Part shown: positions 1 to 9,076 of the stretch, piece by piece
Layout: each line of letters opens with the position of its first letter
Numbering within the stretch: the first letter of the stretch is position 1
NCBI RefSeq assembly: GCF_001679725.1
Contig: NZ_CP016282.1
Span: 3,286,001-3,350,000, forward strand
Source of the DNA: Cryobacterium arcticum
GTDB lineage: Bacteria > Actinomycetota > Actinomycetes > Actinomycetales > Microbacteriaceae
Direction of reading: 5' to 3'
Length of the DNA: 64,000 bases
Position numbers and translations under genes: made by a program
The notes under the pieces: generated by a model
Database searches by the model: none
Told to the model about the DNA's origin: nothing
What the model saw: only the letters and a program-made list of their open reading frames with translations

Positions 1-1
1 T

Positions 2-166
2 GGGCGGCCGGTTGCTAAGTTCACAGCCGACTTGGCTCCGGGCGAGACAACCGCTGTGACTGCGACATTCACGGGTCAACCCGGACAGTATGGAAGCCTT
101 CAAGTGCGCGGCACCCCGATGATCAATCCCACTTCGGTCTCGATCGAGTCCGCCGGGTGCAACTAG
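2..166 (+). CDS. C-terminal fragment of a secreted protein, DUF4012-like
   Basis: An open frame enters from the left edge and ends at a TAG at 164-166, giving about 54 residues. The fragment is rich in Thr, Gly, Pro and Val, includes a stretch reading QVRGTPMINPTSV, and has a single Cys next to the C-terminus. Such a beta-rich tail resembles the end of DUF4012 proteins, which in Actinobacteria often sit at the edge of exopolysaccharide clusters. That fits the polysaccharide genes that follow on the opposite strand. The assignment relies on a short tail and on context, so only the presence of a coding 3' end is secure. The 273 bases to the next gene, a convergent junction, show no convincing terminator. 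Confidence 0.5.
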   Translation, partial: GRPVAKFTADLAPGETTAVTATFTGQPGQYGSLQVRGTPMINPTSVSIESAGCN

Positions 167-439
167 CTCGCTTTGAGGCAGGCGCGCAATCGCGATCTGG
201 CCAAGACTAGGAGCATCCGCGGCACGGTGGATGAAGGCGAGGAAGTCCTCTGCCAGCATTTTGAGTATCTCTGCTCAGCGCAGCGTCTCACGAGTCATGC
301 GGCCGCTCACGTGTTGTGACTGTTCAGCGTGGAGAGCATTTCGTCTTAGAGCACAGAATGCTGCTGCCCCTAGACGGGATGCAGTGAGTTAAAGCGCGCC
401 ACCGCACCCACTCGGATCTTTCCTCCCCGACCTCCGAAT

Positions 440-967
440 TCAGCTCGTGGGGATGCGGAGCTGGTTAGACCGGCCCCGCTCCCACAACGCCAGTTCTATG
501 AGCTTCTCATCGCGCTGATAAACGAGTTGCCTCAGACACACGGCAACGATGATGCCGATCAAGGCTCCGATCGAATTTGATGCGACGTCACCCCAGCTCG
601 CAAAACGCGCCGATAGAAACGCTCCTTGGGACAATTCAATCGCGCCGGAGAGCGCCGGGCAGAAGACAATCGAAAGCCACCAGATCTTGAGCGGAAGCAA
701 CAGAGTGATTAGGAACCCGAGGGGTATGAACATGAAAATGTTGGCGGAGAACTCAAGCTTGTTGTAGCCGAACCACTCGGGAACACCGTTGCGGTGCAGA
801 ACAGTCAATACTTTGTCAATCGAACCCTGGTAACCCTGATCGAGCGGTGTCGGCGAGAGCGTCGCGAGAAGAACGACAGAGATATATGCGAGAAGCGCAA
901 GAACCGAGAGCCATTCGCGAACTCGGCTCTTCCGCGGAATACCGGCATGTGGTGCAAATCCAGACAT
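440..967 (-). CDS. VanZ-like family membrane protein
   Basis: This 175-residue protein has a short basic N-terminus followed by about four hydrophobic segments. It shows the VanZ-family pattern: a first helix ending in LLATLSPTP, then NIFMFIPLGFLITLL, an acidic-polar helix with IELSQG, and a final DVASNSIGALIGI segment. VanZ-like proteins are small integral membrane proteins of unknown biochemistry, often found in cell-envelope glycan loci. The ATG at 967 has a good ribosome binding site (GGGGGAAC) just upstream. It is the last gene of a minus-strand polysaccharide series, 160 bases after the Wzy-like gene. Family membership is fairly sure; its role here is inferred only from location. Confidence 0.8.
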   Translation of the reverse strand: MSGFAPHAGIPRKSRVREWLSVLALLAYISVVLLATLSPTPLDQGYQGSIDKVLTVLHRNGVPEWFGYNKLEFSANIFMFIPLGFLITLLLPLKIWWLSIVFCPALSGAIELSQGAFLSARFASWGDVASNSIGALIGIIVAVCLRQLVYQRDEKLIELALWERGRSNQLRIPTS

Positions 968-1127
968 GTTCCCCCAATAAGTGAGTGTCTTCTAGTTCGC
1001 AGTGGGTAATCTGCGCCATTTGCTATAGACGCCAGAGGCAGAGCTCTGTGGCGTATGAAATCAGTCGGCAGCCTACAAGCCGGATCGTGGCCGGCATTGA
1101 CCCTGGCTTCGGGCCTCAGAGGACATG

Positions 1128-2480
1128 CTACGGCAGTGCAGGATCATCCCTGGTTGGGGCTGCTCCAAGTGACTGTGTTGGCCGTTCGGCTCCGATGCGC
1201 ACCGCGACAAGGGCGAGTGCCAAGAACACCCACAGCTTGGCGTCATAGAAGTTGGACACAACCATGCCTCCTACGACAACAACGGACAGCCAACCTGAGG
1301 CCAAGAGCCGTGCGGAATTATTACCTGAGAAATAAATCTTGAGGATCACATAGATTGCAAGGGCAAGCTGGATGAGCAATAAGAACACCCCGCCGTCCAT
1401 CATGGCCTGCAACCATATGTTGTTGGTGACCATCTTGTTCAACGAGACTCCGTCGTACTGCTGGTACTGCAGACCCTGGATGTACAACCCAAAGTTTGAA
1501 GGGCCGACCCCAAGCCATGGATGGTCCCGGGCGATGTCGACTGCGGCCCCGTATATCTGGAGCCGAGGCGCGTTGGAGGTTACCTCGTTCGGATTGAAGA
1601 TACTCAGGAACTGGTTCCAGAGCGTCGTGGGTATTGCGGGGATCGCGAAGCAAACCACTATGAACAACCCCAAAGCGGATGAGGCACAAACGAGGACTTG
1701 CTTCGTCGAGATGAATCGCCTGAGGACAGGCCAGCTGAGTACAAGGAGGAGAGGAATGGTGAGAAAGACGGCGCGGCTGTTGAGAAGCACCAGTGTCGCC
1801 ACGATGAGCAGTAGGTGCGCATACCTAGCCCAGGTGCCTCCCGTCAGGTATACGCGCACGCACGCGGCTGCAAGCGCCAACACCAGGAAGTAGCCCAGGT
1901 AGGCGGGCTCGTAGCTGAACGATGCGATCCGTCCGAGACCGCCGCTCTGTCCCTCATATTCGATAAATTGGGGAAGGTCCAAGTAGAAAGCGACCAGCTG
2001 GTAGAGCCCGAATAAGCAGGCAAACAATGCGCCCCAAACAAACCACTTGAGCAAGTCTTCGAATCGGCCCAGAGATGCAGCGGCATAGACAGCAAGTGCA
2101 GGCACCAGGGCTCCGGCGATCACTGTGAGAGTGCTTAGGACTGCCGCCCGCACGTCCAGCGAAAATGCGCTGGAAACGATCATGACCAAGACGATCCCAG
2201 ACATGAGGGCAAGGATCGACTTGGGCGGATAGAACTTACGACCTGAGAGCGTTGCGATAGCCGCGAGGACCAATGAAAGTCCGAACGCGACGACGCTAAT
2301 TTTGACGTTGAAAGCGCCGACGGACAGGTTGCCGAGGCGATCCCAGGAGACTGTGAATAGACCGATATAGCAGAGCACGACCGCCACTGTCAGCGTCGCT
2401 CTGCGCAGCCCAACCGCCTTCTCTACCACCGTCTGTTCTGTGGCAATCGGCTCGCTCGAGACGCGTCTTGACATGGACAT
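1128..2480 (-). CDS. O-antigen ligase / Wzy-type polymerase family protein
   Basis: A polytopic protein of 450 residues from the ATG at 2480, which is preceded by GGTGAGGGGGAA; the frame stays open further upstream but would run into the flippase gene. About ten to twelve hydrophobic segments are visible. A large polar loop in the second half contains the Wzy_C-type signature DHPWLGVGPSNFG, followed by NKMVTNNIWLQAMMDGG. Members of this family polymerise or ligate lipid-linked oligosaccharide units on the outer face of the membrane. Lying directly downstream of a Wzx-type flippase in the same orientation (88-base gap), it most likely polymerises the repeat unit made by this locus. A ligase role cannot be excluded from sequence. 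Confidence 0.8.
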   Translation of the reverse strand: MSMSRRVSSEPIATEQTVVEKAVGLRRATLTVAVVLCYIGLFTVSWDRLGNLSVGAFNVKISVVAFGLSLVLAAIATLSGRKFYPPKSILALMSGIVLVMIVSSAFSLDVRAAVLSTLTVIAGALVPALAVYAAASLGRFEDLLKWFVWGALFACLFGLYQLVAFYLDLPQFIEYEGQSGGLGRIASFSYEPAYLGYFLVLALAAACVRVYLTGGTWARYAHLLLIVATLVLLNSRAVFLTIPLLLVLSWPVLRRFISTKQVLVCASSALGLFIVVCFAIPAIPTTLWNQFLSIFNPNEVTSNAPRLQIYGAAVDIARDHPWLGVGPSNFGLYIQGLQYQQYDGVSLNKMVTNNIWLQAMMDGGVFLLLIQLALAIYVILKIYFSGNNSARLLASGWLSVVVVGGMVVSNFYDAKLWVFLALALVAVRIGAERPTQSLGAAPTRDDPALP

Positions 2481-2568
2481 CCTGTTCCCCCTCACCTGTT
2501 TCTCGCCCAACCTTGCGAAGCTATGCAGCTTTCGCGCAGATCCCCAATAGCGGCGGACAACCAGGCGT

Positions 2569-4119
2569 TCAACGCTTGGAAATTCTCTGACGGACTTTGA
2601 GTACAGTCTGACGTCGCGATTCTTCAGGCAAGGCGACAAACCATAGCAACAAGTAGCAGCCCAGTAAGGTGACGACACCTACTAGTAACCCCCACCATGT
2701 CCCTTGTCCGCCTTGGAGGATCACGATGGTAGTGACGACCGGGACCGGCAGGATCAAGATGATGGGGCGGATAGCGGAGACAGATAGCATCTCCCATGCT
2801 GGGAGTTTGAGTACCCTGGAGAGCTTCACCGACCATGTGAAAGATAGACATAGTCCGACGACTCCAGCGATGAAGATACCCAGAGCCACGCCAATCGCAC
2901 CCAGTTGCATGCCCAGCCACAGGCTTAGGACAAGGCTGATGACAGCCTCCACCACAGGGGGCAGAACAGCTCTGGTATGCGTCTTTGTCGCAATCAACGC
3001 CAGGCTCAACGGTGTTCCGGCTAGATGGATTGCGTTACCCACCAGCAGGATCGCCAAGATTGGCCAATACTCCATCAGGTCGCCATCCGCTTTCTTAGCC
3101 AGAAGCGGCAACACCGTCGGTGAAATCATGAGAAGACCAGCAACGACAGCGAACAAGAAGACGCCGTTAAGTTGGCTTAGCGACTTGGTGAGCACTGACA
3201 CACGGTCAATCCCGTGCCGGTCATGGACTCTTGCCAGCTCTGGGAGCAAGGGAGCAGTGATTGAACTTTCCAGCCCAGCAACCGCGGAAACCATGAGCGC
3301 CGCGATTGAGAAAGGTACTACCGCTGAGTAGTCGAACCTGGCCACCATGATGACGCCGGCGCCGCTCGTAACGAGCATGCACAGTCCCCAGATGGCCAAT
3401 GGCCCTGAGTAGCGCATAAGCGCGACAACACCATAGTTCTTGACTGTCTGCTCGCTCTCCCCCACGCCGGCTCTACGCGCCTCCATTCGGAAACGAGCAA
3501 ACAACACGATGGTCCCGATGACAAGCGGCGCCGCATACCCCACTGCGGTTACCACCAGTTCACCCGACACTATGGCAGCGCCTAGAGCCACAATGAGAGA
3601 AAGGACTCGAGCCGGAGCAAGAATCAATGCGGGGACGAAGCTTCTCTGCTGTCCAGCGAAATAGGCCGAGACTGTGTTGCCCATGAGGCTGCTGGTCTGC
3701 CCGATTACGAGCACAACTAGAGCGACGGTGGCATCCAATTCGAACCGACTCGGCACATCTGGAAAGATCCGGCTGAAAGCCAAAGCGCCGCCAATAGCGG
3801 CTGCAAAGCAAATTGCAGATACCAATCCGCTGGTTTTCAAACCAGACTTAGTGACTCGGATGGCGGCTTGTTGGTCGTCGCTACTGATGGCTCTGCCAAC
3901 CATTGCTTGAACCGTCGTGGGAACACCCAAGTCGAAATAAACGACAAACGCCCCGAGGCTAAAGATAAGCGCCCACACGGAATACTCGCTGTGCCCAAGC
4001 ACAACGATCAGACAGAGCGGAAGGAGAACGGTGACTGCACTGGATGAGAACGCTCGAACTATGTTGGCGAGCGCGTTTTTCACCAACAACAGAACCCGTC
4101 CGGTGGGGGCCTCACTCAC
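2569..4119 (-). CDS. Wzx-type polysaccharide flippase (MATE/MOP superfamily)
   Basis: A 516-residue membrane protein with about twelve to fourteen predicted helices and the MOP-flippase look: an N-terminal cytoplasmic stretch, then LVKNALANIVRAFSSSAVTV and a conserved early loop with YFDLGVPTTVQAMVGRA. Such proteins move undecaprenyl-linked oligosaccharide from the inner to the outer membrane leaflet. I chose the GTG at 4119 because AGGGAG lies six bases upstream; longer versions would overlap the acyltransferase whose stop is at 4139-4141, and GTG codons at 4134 and 4137 are alternatives. It is followed by the Wzy-like polymerase, the classic partner of a Wzx protein. Confidence 0.85.
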   Translation of the reverse strand: MSEAPTGRVLLLVKNALANIVRAFSSSAVTVLLPLCLIVVLGHSEYSVWALIFSLGAFVVYFDLGVPTTVQAMVGRAISSDDQQAAIRVTKSGLKTSGLVSAICFAAAIGGALAFSRIFPDVPSRFELDATVALVVLVIGQTSSLMGNTVSAYFAGQQRSFVPALILAPARVLSLIVALGAAIVSGELVVTAVGYAAPLVIGTIVLFARFRMEARRAGVGESEQTVKNYGVVALMRYSGPLAIWGLCMLVTSGAGVIMVARFDYSAVVPFSIAALMVSAVAGLESSITAPLLPELARVHDRHGIDRVSVLTKSLSQLNGVFLFAVVAGLLMISPTVLPLLAKKADGDLMEYWPILAILLVGNAIHLAGTPLSLALIATKTHTRAVLPPVVEAVISLVLSLWLGMQLGAIGVALGIFIAGVVGLCLSFTWSVKLSRVLKLPAWEMLSVSAIRPIILILPVPVVTTIVILQGGQGTWWGLLVGVVTLLGCYLLLWFVALPEESRRQTVLKVRQRISKR

Positions 4120-4138
4120 CGGTATCTCCCTCACCACC

Positions 4139-4774
4139 TCAACCGACCGGAGTGTTTGGTCGATCAACGGGCAGGGTGCGAACCACTCGAGCGGGGGCTC
4201 CAACAGCGATTGAGTTCGCCGGGATGTCCCCCGTGACCACAGACCCAGCGCCAATGATGCTGTTCTCCCCGATGGTCACATTCGGCAAGATGACCGCGTT
4301 CACGCCGATGAACACTCGGCGACCAATCCGTACGTGCGAGGCATCCATATTGATCTGTGTTGCCCTATTGCCATCATCCGGGAAGCCGACGGGATGAGTG
4401 GTGTCAACAATGGCTGCACCTGCCGCAATGCATACTAAATCTGCAATTTCGATGGAACTGCACGCGGCAATGTGCACATTCTGTTCGATGTTGACGTCAT
4501 TCCCGAGAATCAGTGAGCCCATCGGCAGTCCCGGACGGTCAACGATCTCAAGCCGAGCTCCGTCACGGATACTGCAACGTGCCCCAATGCGGATACCGCC
4601 TGGGTTAGCAATAAGCATCGGCTTCTTGATGATCGAACCGCGGCCGAAGGCTCCAAACTGAGGAGCGAAATAGAGTCTTGACTTCAGCGACCAGTACACG
4701 TGACCTAGCTTGTTGAAGAGTCCGACGACATTTCTTTGCCTAAGCTTCTGCAGCGCTTCCATCCCTGACGTCAC
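4139..4774 (-). CDS. Left-handed beta-helix (hexapeptide repeat) acyltransferase
   Basis: This 211-residue protein contains a run of hexapeptide repeats ([LIV]-G-x4) from about residue 55 to 200, e.g. IRIGARCSIRDGA, ILGNDVNIEQNVHIAA and IGENSIIGAGSVVTGDIPAN. It has the usual catalytic-site His in DTTHPVGFPDD and the typical C-terminal VAVGAPARVVR-like ending (here IAVGAPARVVRTLP). Enzymes of this class O- or N-acetylate sugars using acetyl-CoA, so it may decorate the repeat unit while still lipid-linked. The listed start is GTG at 4774, overlapping the preceding glycosyltransferase by 35 bases; an ATG at 4762 is equally possible. Donor and acceptor are unknown. Confidence 0.85.
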   Translation of the reverse strand: MTSGMEALQKLRQRNVVGLFNKLGHVYWSLKSRLYFAPQFGAFGRGSIIKKPMLIANPGGIRIGARCSIRDGARLEIVDRPGLPMGSLILGNDVNIEQNVHIAACSSIEIADLVCIAAGAAIVDTTHPVGFPDDGNRATQINMDASHVRIGRRVFIGVNAVILPNVTIGENSIIGAGSVVTGDIPANSIAVGAPARVVRTLPVDRPNTPVG

Positions 4775-5738
4775 CCTCCCCCAACCGTGACCCCGACGTT
4801 TGCCCGTTCGTCGCCTCGTAGGAGAGACGAGGCGGTGGTACTGCTGATGCCACTCGGAGCGCTTCGCGGAAACCGCTCTGCCTTACGCGGAAGACGTTGA
4901 CACTGTCTCGACGGAGTGCCAGGCGAGCAAACATCCAAACTTGAATATAGGACAGAGCAACGAATTTGGACGCGACGTTAAGGTGGCGGATCGCTATCAG
5001 GGGCCAGTTTCGGGACACCCACTTCACGGTGAAGGGCGAGCTCTTTCCCCCGGTGAGACTGCTGGCTTTGTGAATGATGGTGACCTCGGGAGTGACCCAG
5101 TATTCGAAACCCTGGGCAACGCTCCGGACTGCGAAGTCCACGTCGTCGAAATAGACAAAATACACAGGGTCCATGAGGCCGACGGACTTGAAGACAGCAG
5201 GGTGCACCAGAAGGCAGCAGGTGGAAGCGTAACCCGTTTTCACCAATTCCTTTGGGAACTGTGACACAGACTGCCCAGCTGTCCCATGCAGGGTCCGGAA
5301 CCCTTGCAGCGGCACGAACTTACCGCCCCCATACCAAATGGTTCCTGCCGGCTCCGTCGCTTCGATTGCCGGAGACAGCAGCTTCAAACCGTTCTCTTCC
5401 GCCACCTGGACCAGGGTCGCTAGAGCGTTTCCCGGCAGCACAGTGTCATTGTTCAGAAGCAAGACCCAGTCGCAACCATCCTGCAGCGCGAGTTCGATTC
5501 CTTGGTTATTACCGACGGCGACACCGACGTTTGAGTCGTTAGGAACGATGGCCACGAATCCCAATCGAGATTCAGCACGAAGCATCGCAACTGAAGCATC
5601 ATGCGAATCGTTGTCGACTGCGTAAAGGCGGAGCTCCACGCCCACCTGCTGCGCGAGGCTATCGAGAAAGTCCGGGAGCACGGTTTCGCTGTTGTAGGTG
5701 ACTGTGACAACGCCGACCTTAGGAGCTCTAGTTTCCAC
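4740..5738 (-). CDS. GT2 family glycosyltransferase, rhamnosyltransferase-like
   Basis: A 332-residue GT-A fold glycosyltransferase. The N-terminus VGVVTVTYNSETVLPDFLDSL, the YAVDNDSHDAS motif, the nucleotide/metal-binding LLLNNDTVLP and the later YFDDVDFAVR (in place of ED) are all where GT2 enzymes such as rhamnosyltransferases carry them. A hydrophobic C-terminal part may associate with the membrane. It overlaps the epimerase gene upstream by 11 bases and the acyltransferase downstream by 35, so translation is probably coupled. Together with the rhamnose-type epimerase next door it probably adds a deoxyhexose to the lipid-linked unit; the sugar itself is inference. Confidence 0.85.
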   Translation of the reverse strand: METRAPKVGVVTVTYNSETVLPDFLDSLAQQVGVELRLYAVDNDSHDASVAMLRAESRLGFVAIVPNDSNVGVAVGNNQGIELALQDGCDWVLLLNNDTVLPGNALATLVQVAEENGLKLLSPAIEATEPAGTIWYGGGKFVPLQGFRTLHGTAGQSVSQFPKELVKTGYASTCCLLVHPAVFKSVGLMDPVYFVYFDDVDFAVRSVAQGFEYWVTPEVTIIHKASSLTGGKSSPFTVKWVSRNWPLIAIRHLNVASKFVALSYIQVWMFARLALRRDSVNVFRVRQSGFREALRVASAVPPPRLSYEATNGQTSGSRLGEGDVRDGSAAEA

Positions 5739-6804
5739 GTGAAATTTCCGATCTAGCCCAGTTGAGAAGTTCGCTGGCGCCGTCCTTGAACTTCACTTTC
5801 GGGTCATACCCGAGCTCTCGTTCGGCTGCCGAATTACTCGCGAATGCGGCGCGCACATCTCCTAGCCGGTAATTGTGGCTCAACTTAATCTCGGGGGATT
5901 GAGCCACTTCGGTAAGCACGGTCGCGAAATGCGCGAGCGTATCTGAAGCACCCGAACCGATGTCCACGATTCTGTACGCGCCTTCGACCGGCCGATCGAT
6001 TGCGCTGTGCAGCGCAGAGACAACGTCACTGACGTGGACAAAGTCACGGACAATTCCTCCTCCTTCGTAGACGTCAATTGCCTCGCCGGACAGCGCCTGC
6101 CGTGCAAATGCAGTCAAAACTCCCGTGTAGGGGTTTCGCAGTGCCTGTCCTGCGCCGTATACATTCTGCAGTCGGAGAATTGACAAGGAGACGGACATGG
6201 AAGCACACCAGGAAATCAAGATGTTCTCCTGGGCTAGCTTCGTCGCCGCGTAGATGTTCGAAGGTCGCGCCTCAACGGACAATGCCTCGTGAGGAATCGG
6301 CTCTCCGGTCTGTCCCTCCGGGCCCAGAGGGGACCATTGCGCGCCTTCAAGCTGCTGGGCCGTTCTCGGTTGGCCATAGAAGCGGTCCCCAGTCTCGGCG
6401 GATTCCCAAGCGCCCTCTCCATACACTGCGCGCGACGATGTCAGGATGATCGACCGAGGAAGGACATTGTTGCGGGCCAACGCGTCAAGCATGACGGCCG
6501 TCCCGTGAACGTTGACATAGGTGTGGCGCGATGCCTGAAGAAGAGACTGACCAGTTCCTGTCTCAGCAGCCAAATGAACGATGGTGCTAGGCGCCACGGA
6601 CTTCAGAAGCTCGTCCCACATGATCGGATCAGTGACGTCTCCGCGGATGAAACGCACGCGGCCGTCGAAGTGCGGCTCAACAGCGGCCTCGCCATGGACC
6701 TGCGGGTGAAGGCTATCGAGAATCACCACTTCGGACCCTGATTCGAGCTCTGCAAGTAGCCGAGTTCCGATGAAGCCAGCGCCCCCGGTAATGAGTATGG
6801 TCAT
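5728..6804 (-). CDS. NAD-dependent sugar epimerase, dTDP-L-rhamnose 4-epimerase-like
   Basis: An extended short-chain dehydrogenase of 358 residues. The Rossmann motif GGAGFIG is at residues 7-13, followed by VVILDSLHPQVHG. The active site carries SSRAVYGEG and YAATK (the Y-x3-K pair). Between them sits a 50-odd residue insert with LEGAQWSPLGPEG, which resembles the insert of dTDP-L-rhamnose 4-epimerases; that enzyme makes dTDP-6-deoxy-L-talose. The ATG at 6804 is preferred over more upstream starts because the nucleotide-binding strand follows directly and GGGGAA lies upstream. It heads a tightly packed group of epimerase, GT2, acyltransferase, flippase and polymerase genes. A UDP-glucose 4-epimerase activity is the main alternative. 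Confidence 0.8.
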   Translation of the reverse strand: MTILITGGAGFIGTRLLAELESGSEVVILDSLHPQVHGEAAVEPHFDGRVRFIRGDVTDPIMWDELLKSVAPSTIVHLAAETGTGQSLLQASRHTYVNVHGTAVMLDALARNNVLPRSIILTSSRAVYGEGAWESAETGDRFYGQPRTAQQLEGAQWSPLGPEGQTGEPIPHEALSVEARPSNIYAATKLAQENILISWCASMSVSLSILRLQNVYGAGQALRNPYTGVLTAFARQALSGEAIDVYEGGGIVRDFVHVSDVVSALHSAIDRPVEGAYRIVDIGSGASDTLAHFATVLTEVAQSPEIKLSHNYRLGDVRAAFASNSAAERELGYDPKVKFKDGASELLNWARSEISRGN

Positions 6805-7357
6805 GAAGGAATTCCCCGTGTTCGGTCGTGCACTAATAGCTCGCAAGAGGAGTTCACTTTGCGTGCCAAATGATTGCCCTGATTCACTCGGGCGACTTGC
6901 GACCGCCGGCGCTGGAGCCAGGGCGACAAGGACGTCTGAGCTTTCGTCCCCCACGAACGAACGACTTGGCGGCCACTGCTAATGCTGCCGATGACGGTCC
7001 TGCTCATTCGAAGCCGACCCCCCCCCTGGGAAACGTGTCTGACTCGTAGCCTATCGTCTTGACAAATTTGGCTTCGCCGCGAGGGCTTGCGGGCGCCTAT
7101 AGTGACTCTGAATTCGTGCCCGTCCAGAGCAGGCGCCCGTTCCGCGAACTATCGGCCCGGTCGGCCCACTGTTCTTTCGCCGCGCATCAGCCTCGAACGC
7201 CCTCTGCTTTCTGCGAACGCAGCGTTTCTCGAGAGAGAATCCCGACGCGGACCCAATCCCCATAGGACCCGACAAAGAACATGGTCTTCACAATGGCTGC
7301 CGCTGGGAGTCGACAGTTCGCGTACTCAAGCTCCGGCAGGGTTACACGCTGGCTTCT
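6805..7357. other. Intergenic region between two minus-strand polysaccharide genes
   Basis: This 553-base stretch contains no open frame that looks coding: the short frames present differ between strands and show no family features. It probably holds the promoter for the epimerase group and the end of the upstream transcript. A TTGACA at 7059-7064 and a TATAGT at 7098-7103 are present on the plus strand, but their spacing is far too long for one promoter. A palindromic TCTCGAGA lies near 7229. I see no convincing element. Confidence 0.5.
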
Positions 7358-9076
7358 CTAATGGTCGAAGCCGCGCTCCGTGCGGATGCTGAGCACGCTC
7401 CGCTGCACTGACCCTGTCAGCAGACTCTTACCCTCGGTTCCCTCATAGTCGTAAATGTCGTAGGACCCACACTGGTGGATGGCTGCGGGTTTCCCGAGGG
7501 ACTGAACGTTTTCTGCCGTCATCCAGGTGCCGTCGACAACCACGTATGAGAAATCTCGATCAACAAATGAGGCCATATTGATCATCCAGGCTTGAGCGGA
7601 CAAACTGTCCGGGTAGACCTGGAGGATTACGCCGGTGTGGGAACCATAGAGCTCCATGGGTCTGCTGGACCAGAAGGACGCCACTCCATTCGCGCTTTTG
7701 CCGGCAAGAAATGAATCGAGACAATCGGCGGAGGAAAATTCCTCGGACGCTGTGACCTCCGCAAGTCGTGGTGCCGAAAGGGCAGTTCCAGCGCCACCCA
7801 ACACCAGGAGAACTCCGAGCATTGACAGGATCACGCGATTAGCCCTCAGCGGCCAGCGACGCAATATTCTCTCGCCAACGCTCGTCAGGAGCGCGACTCC
7901 GCCAAGCAGCGGAATTATGAAGAGGGGAATGAGGTAACGCGTAGTTGTTGAACCTGTAACGATGTATCCGAGCAAGAGGACTACAACAGTGATCGACACG
8001 TAGCTCGCGATGAACACCTTAGTTGTAGAAAACCGCTTGGCCATTTGCGGCCTTGCCTGCGCATATAGCGCCACTAGAAGATAACCCGCCGAGATGGACA
8101 TCAACGCGACCAAGAGAACCAGCTTGAGGGTCCCGCTCTTGCGATCAAGAAGGTCCAGCACTACCTGACTCAGGGCCTTCATGCTGGCCGGGATTTCATC
8201 CGTTCGAACATAGCCGGCAACGTCAGTCGAATAGAAGGCGACGAGTAGCCTCCGTGTCAGCAACGAAGCGGCAGCGGCGACTGCTTGCACGCCGACTACG
8301 ACGGAGAAGACTATCCAGTTGACCCTACCCATGAAAAGCAATAGCAACAGGGTGACCGCGAGGGGAGCCGCAATCTGCAGCAGGAATAGGGGATTCGAAG
8401 TCGCCGTAAGCCAACTGATCGCGAAGACAGCGGCGGAGCGCGGGGCAAGGGCTCTGAACTGTCCACGTTCAATGACGGGGTTTCTGATCATCCACAGGCT
8501 CAATGACACAACGGCGAGCCCAGAGAGAACAGAGCCGGAGTAATACGTTGTCAGGAGAAAAAAGGTCGCCATCGCCGTTGAGTTAACGACAGGGTCTCGC
8601 TCCAGGACTACGAAGACCGCGAACAGCCCTATGCAGAGAAGCGCGCTCAACACGATTGCGTGGCGAGGGAATCGCTGCGGCGAAAGGATGGAGCCGACCC
8701 ACCTGAGGGCCCCATAGAGAAGCACCAAATTCAGACCTGCGTTGATAGCCAACGCGGCTTGCGGGGTTGGCGCGAACAGAGCAGATACCGCGTATAGCGG
8801 TATCTCAGGGAAGAAGAACAGTTGAGATGAGAAGACCCACTCAAATGTTTCTTGACGAGAAAAGGACTGCAGGATCATTGGCAGCACGATGGAATCGCCG
8901 TTGTGAAGAAACATGTCCTGCCAGGCGCCGGTGAGAAGGCGCGCCAAGAGCATTGTTGCTATTGCGGCAGCGATTCCAACTCCAGCGAGTTCTGTCGCCC
9001 AGGACAGGGCCCTCGGGTGATCCCACAGCCGATTCAGACGCGCGGGGGCCCTGAACCGGCGGGGGCTAATTGACAC
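7358..9076 (-). CDS. Large polytopic membrane protein of the polysaccharide locus
   Basis: A 572-residue membrane protein with about ten to twelve hydrophobic helices and a soluble C-terminal domain of about 120 residues (from SAPRLAEVTASEEF). The first extracytoplasmic loop contains FLHNGDSIVLPMI; an acidic residue in this loop is typical of GT-C fold glycosyltransferases that use polyprenyl-phosphate sugars. The next gene upstream encodes just such a lipid-sugar synthase, so a GT-C role is plausible, but no family signature is decisive. The start chosen is GTG at 9076, which overlaps the upstream stop codon by 11 bases; the longer open frame would lie inside that gene. Confidence 0.65.
   Translation of the reverse strand: MSISPRRFRAPARLNRLWDHPRALSWATELAGVGIAAAIATMLLARLLTGAWQDMFLHNGDSIVLPMILQSFSRQETFEWVFSSQLFFFPEIPLYAVSALFAPTPQAALAINAGLNLVLLYGALRWVGSILSPQRFPRHAIVLSALLCIGLFAVFVVLERDPVVNSTAMATFFLLTTYYSGSVLSGLAVVSLSLWMIRNPVIERGQFRALAPRSAAVFAISWLTATSNPLFLLQIAAPLAVTLLLLLFMGRVNWIVFSVVVGVQAVAAAASLLTRRLLVAFYSTDVAGYVRTDEIPASMKALSQVVLDLLDRKSGTLKLVLLVALMSISAGYLLVALYAQARPQMAKRFSTTKVFIASYVSITVVVLLLGYIVTGSTTTRYLIPLFIIPLLGGVALLTSVGERILRRWPLRANRVILSMLGVLLVLGGAGTALSAPRLAEVTASEEFSSADCLDSFLAGKSANGVASFWSSRPMELYGSHTGVILQVYPDSLSAQAWMINMASFVDRDFSYVVVDGTWMTAENVQSLGKPAAIHQCGSYDIYDYEGTEGKSLLTGSVQRSVLSIRTERGFDH

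Noticed and set aside
1029..1054. Terminator after the Wzy-like gene (ACGCCA...TGGCGT hairpin)
   Set aside because: The stem needs a two-base bulge, lies more than 70 bases past the stop and has no T-run, so it is not better than chance.
7059..7103. A plus-strand promoter from TTGACA and TATAGT
   Set aside because: The spacing is about 33 bases, roughly double what sigma-70-type factors accept, and no plus-strand gene follows.
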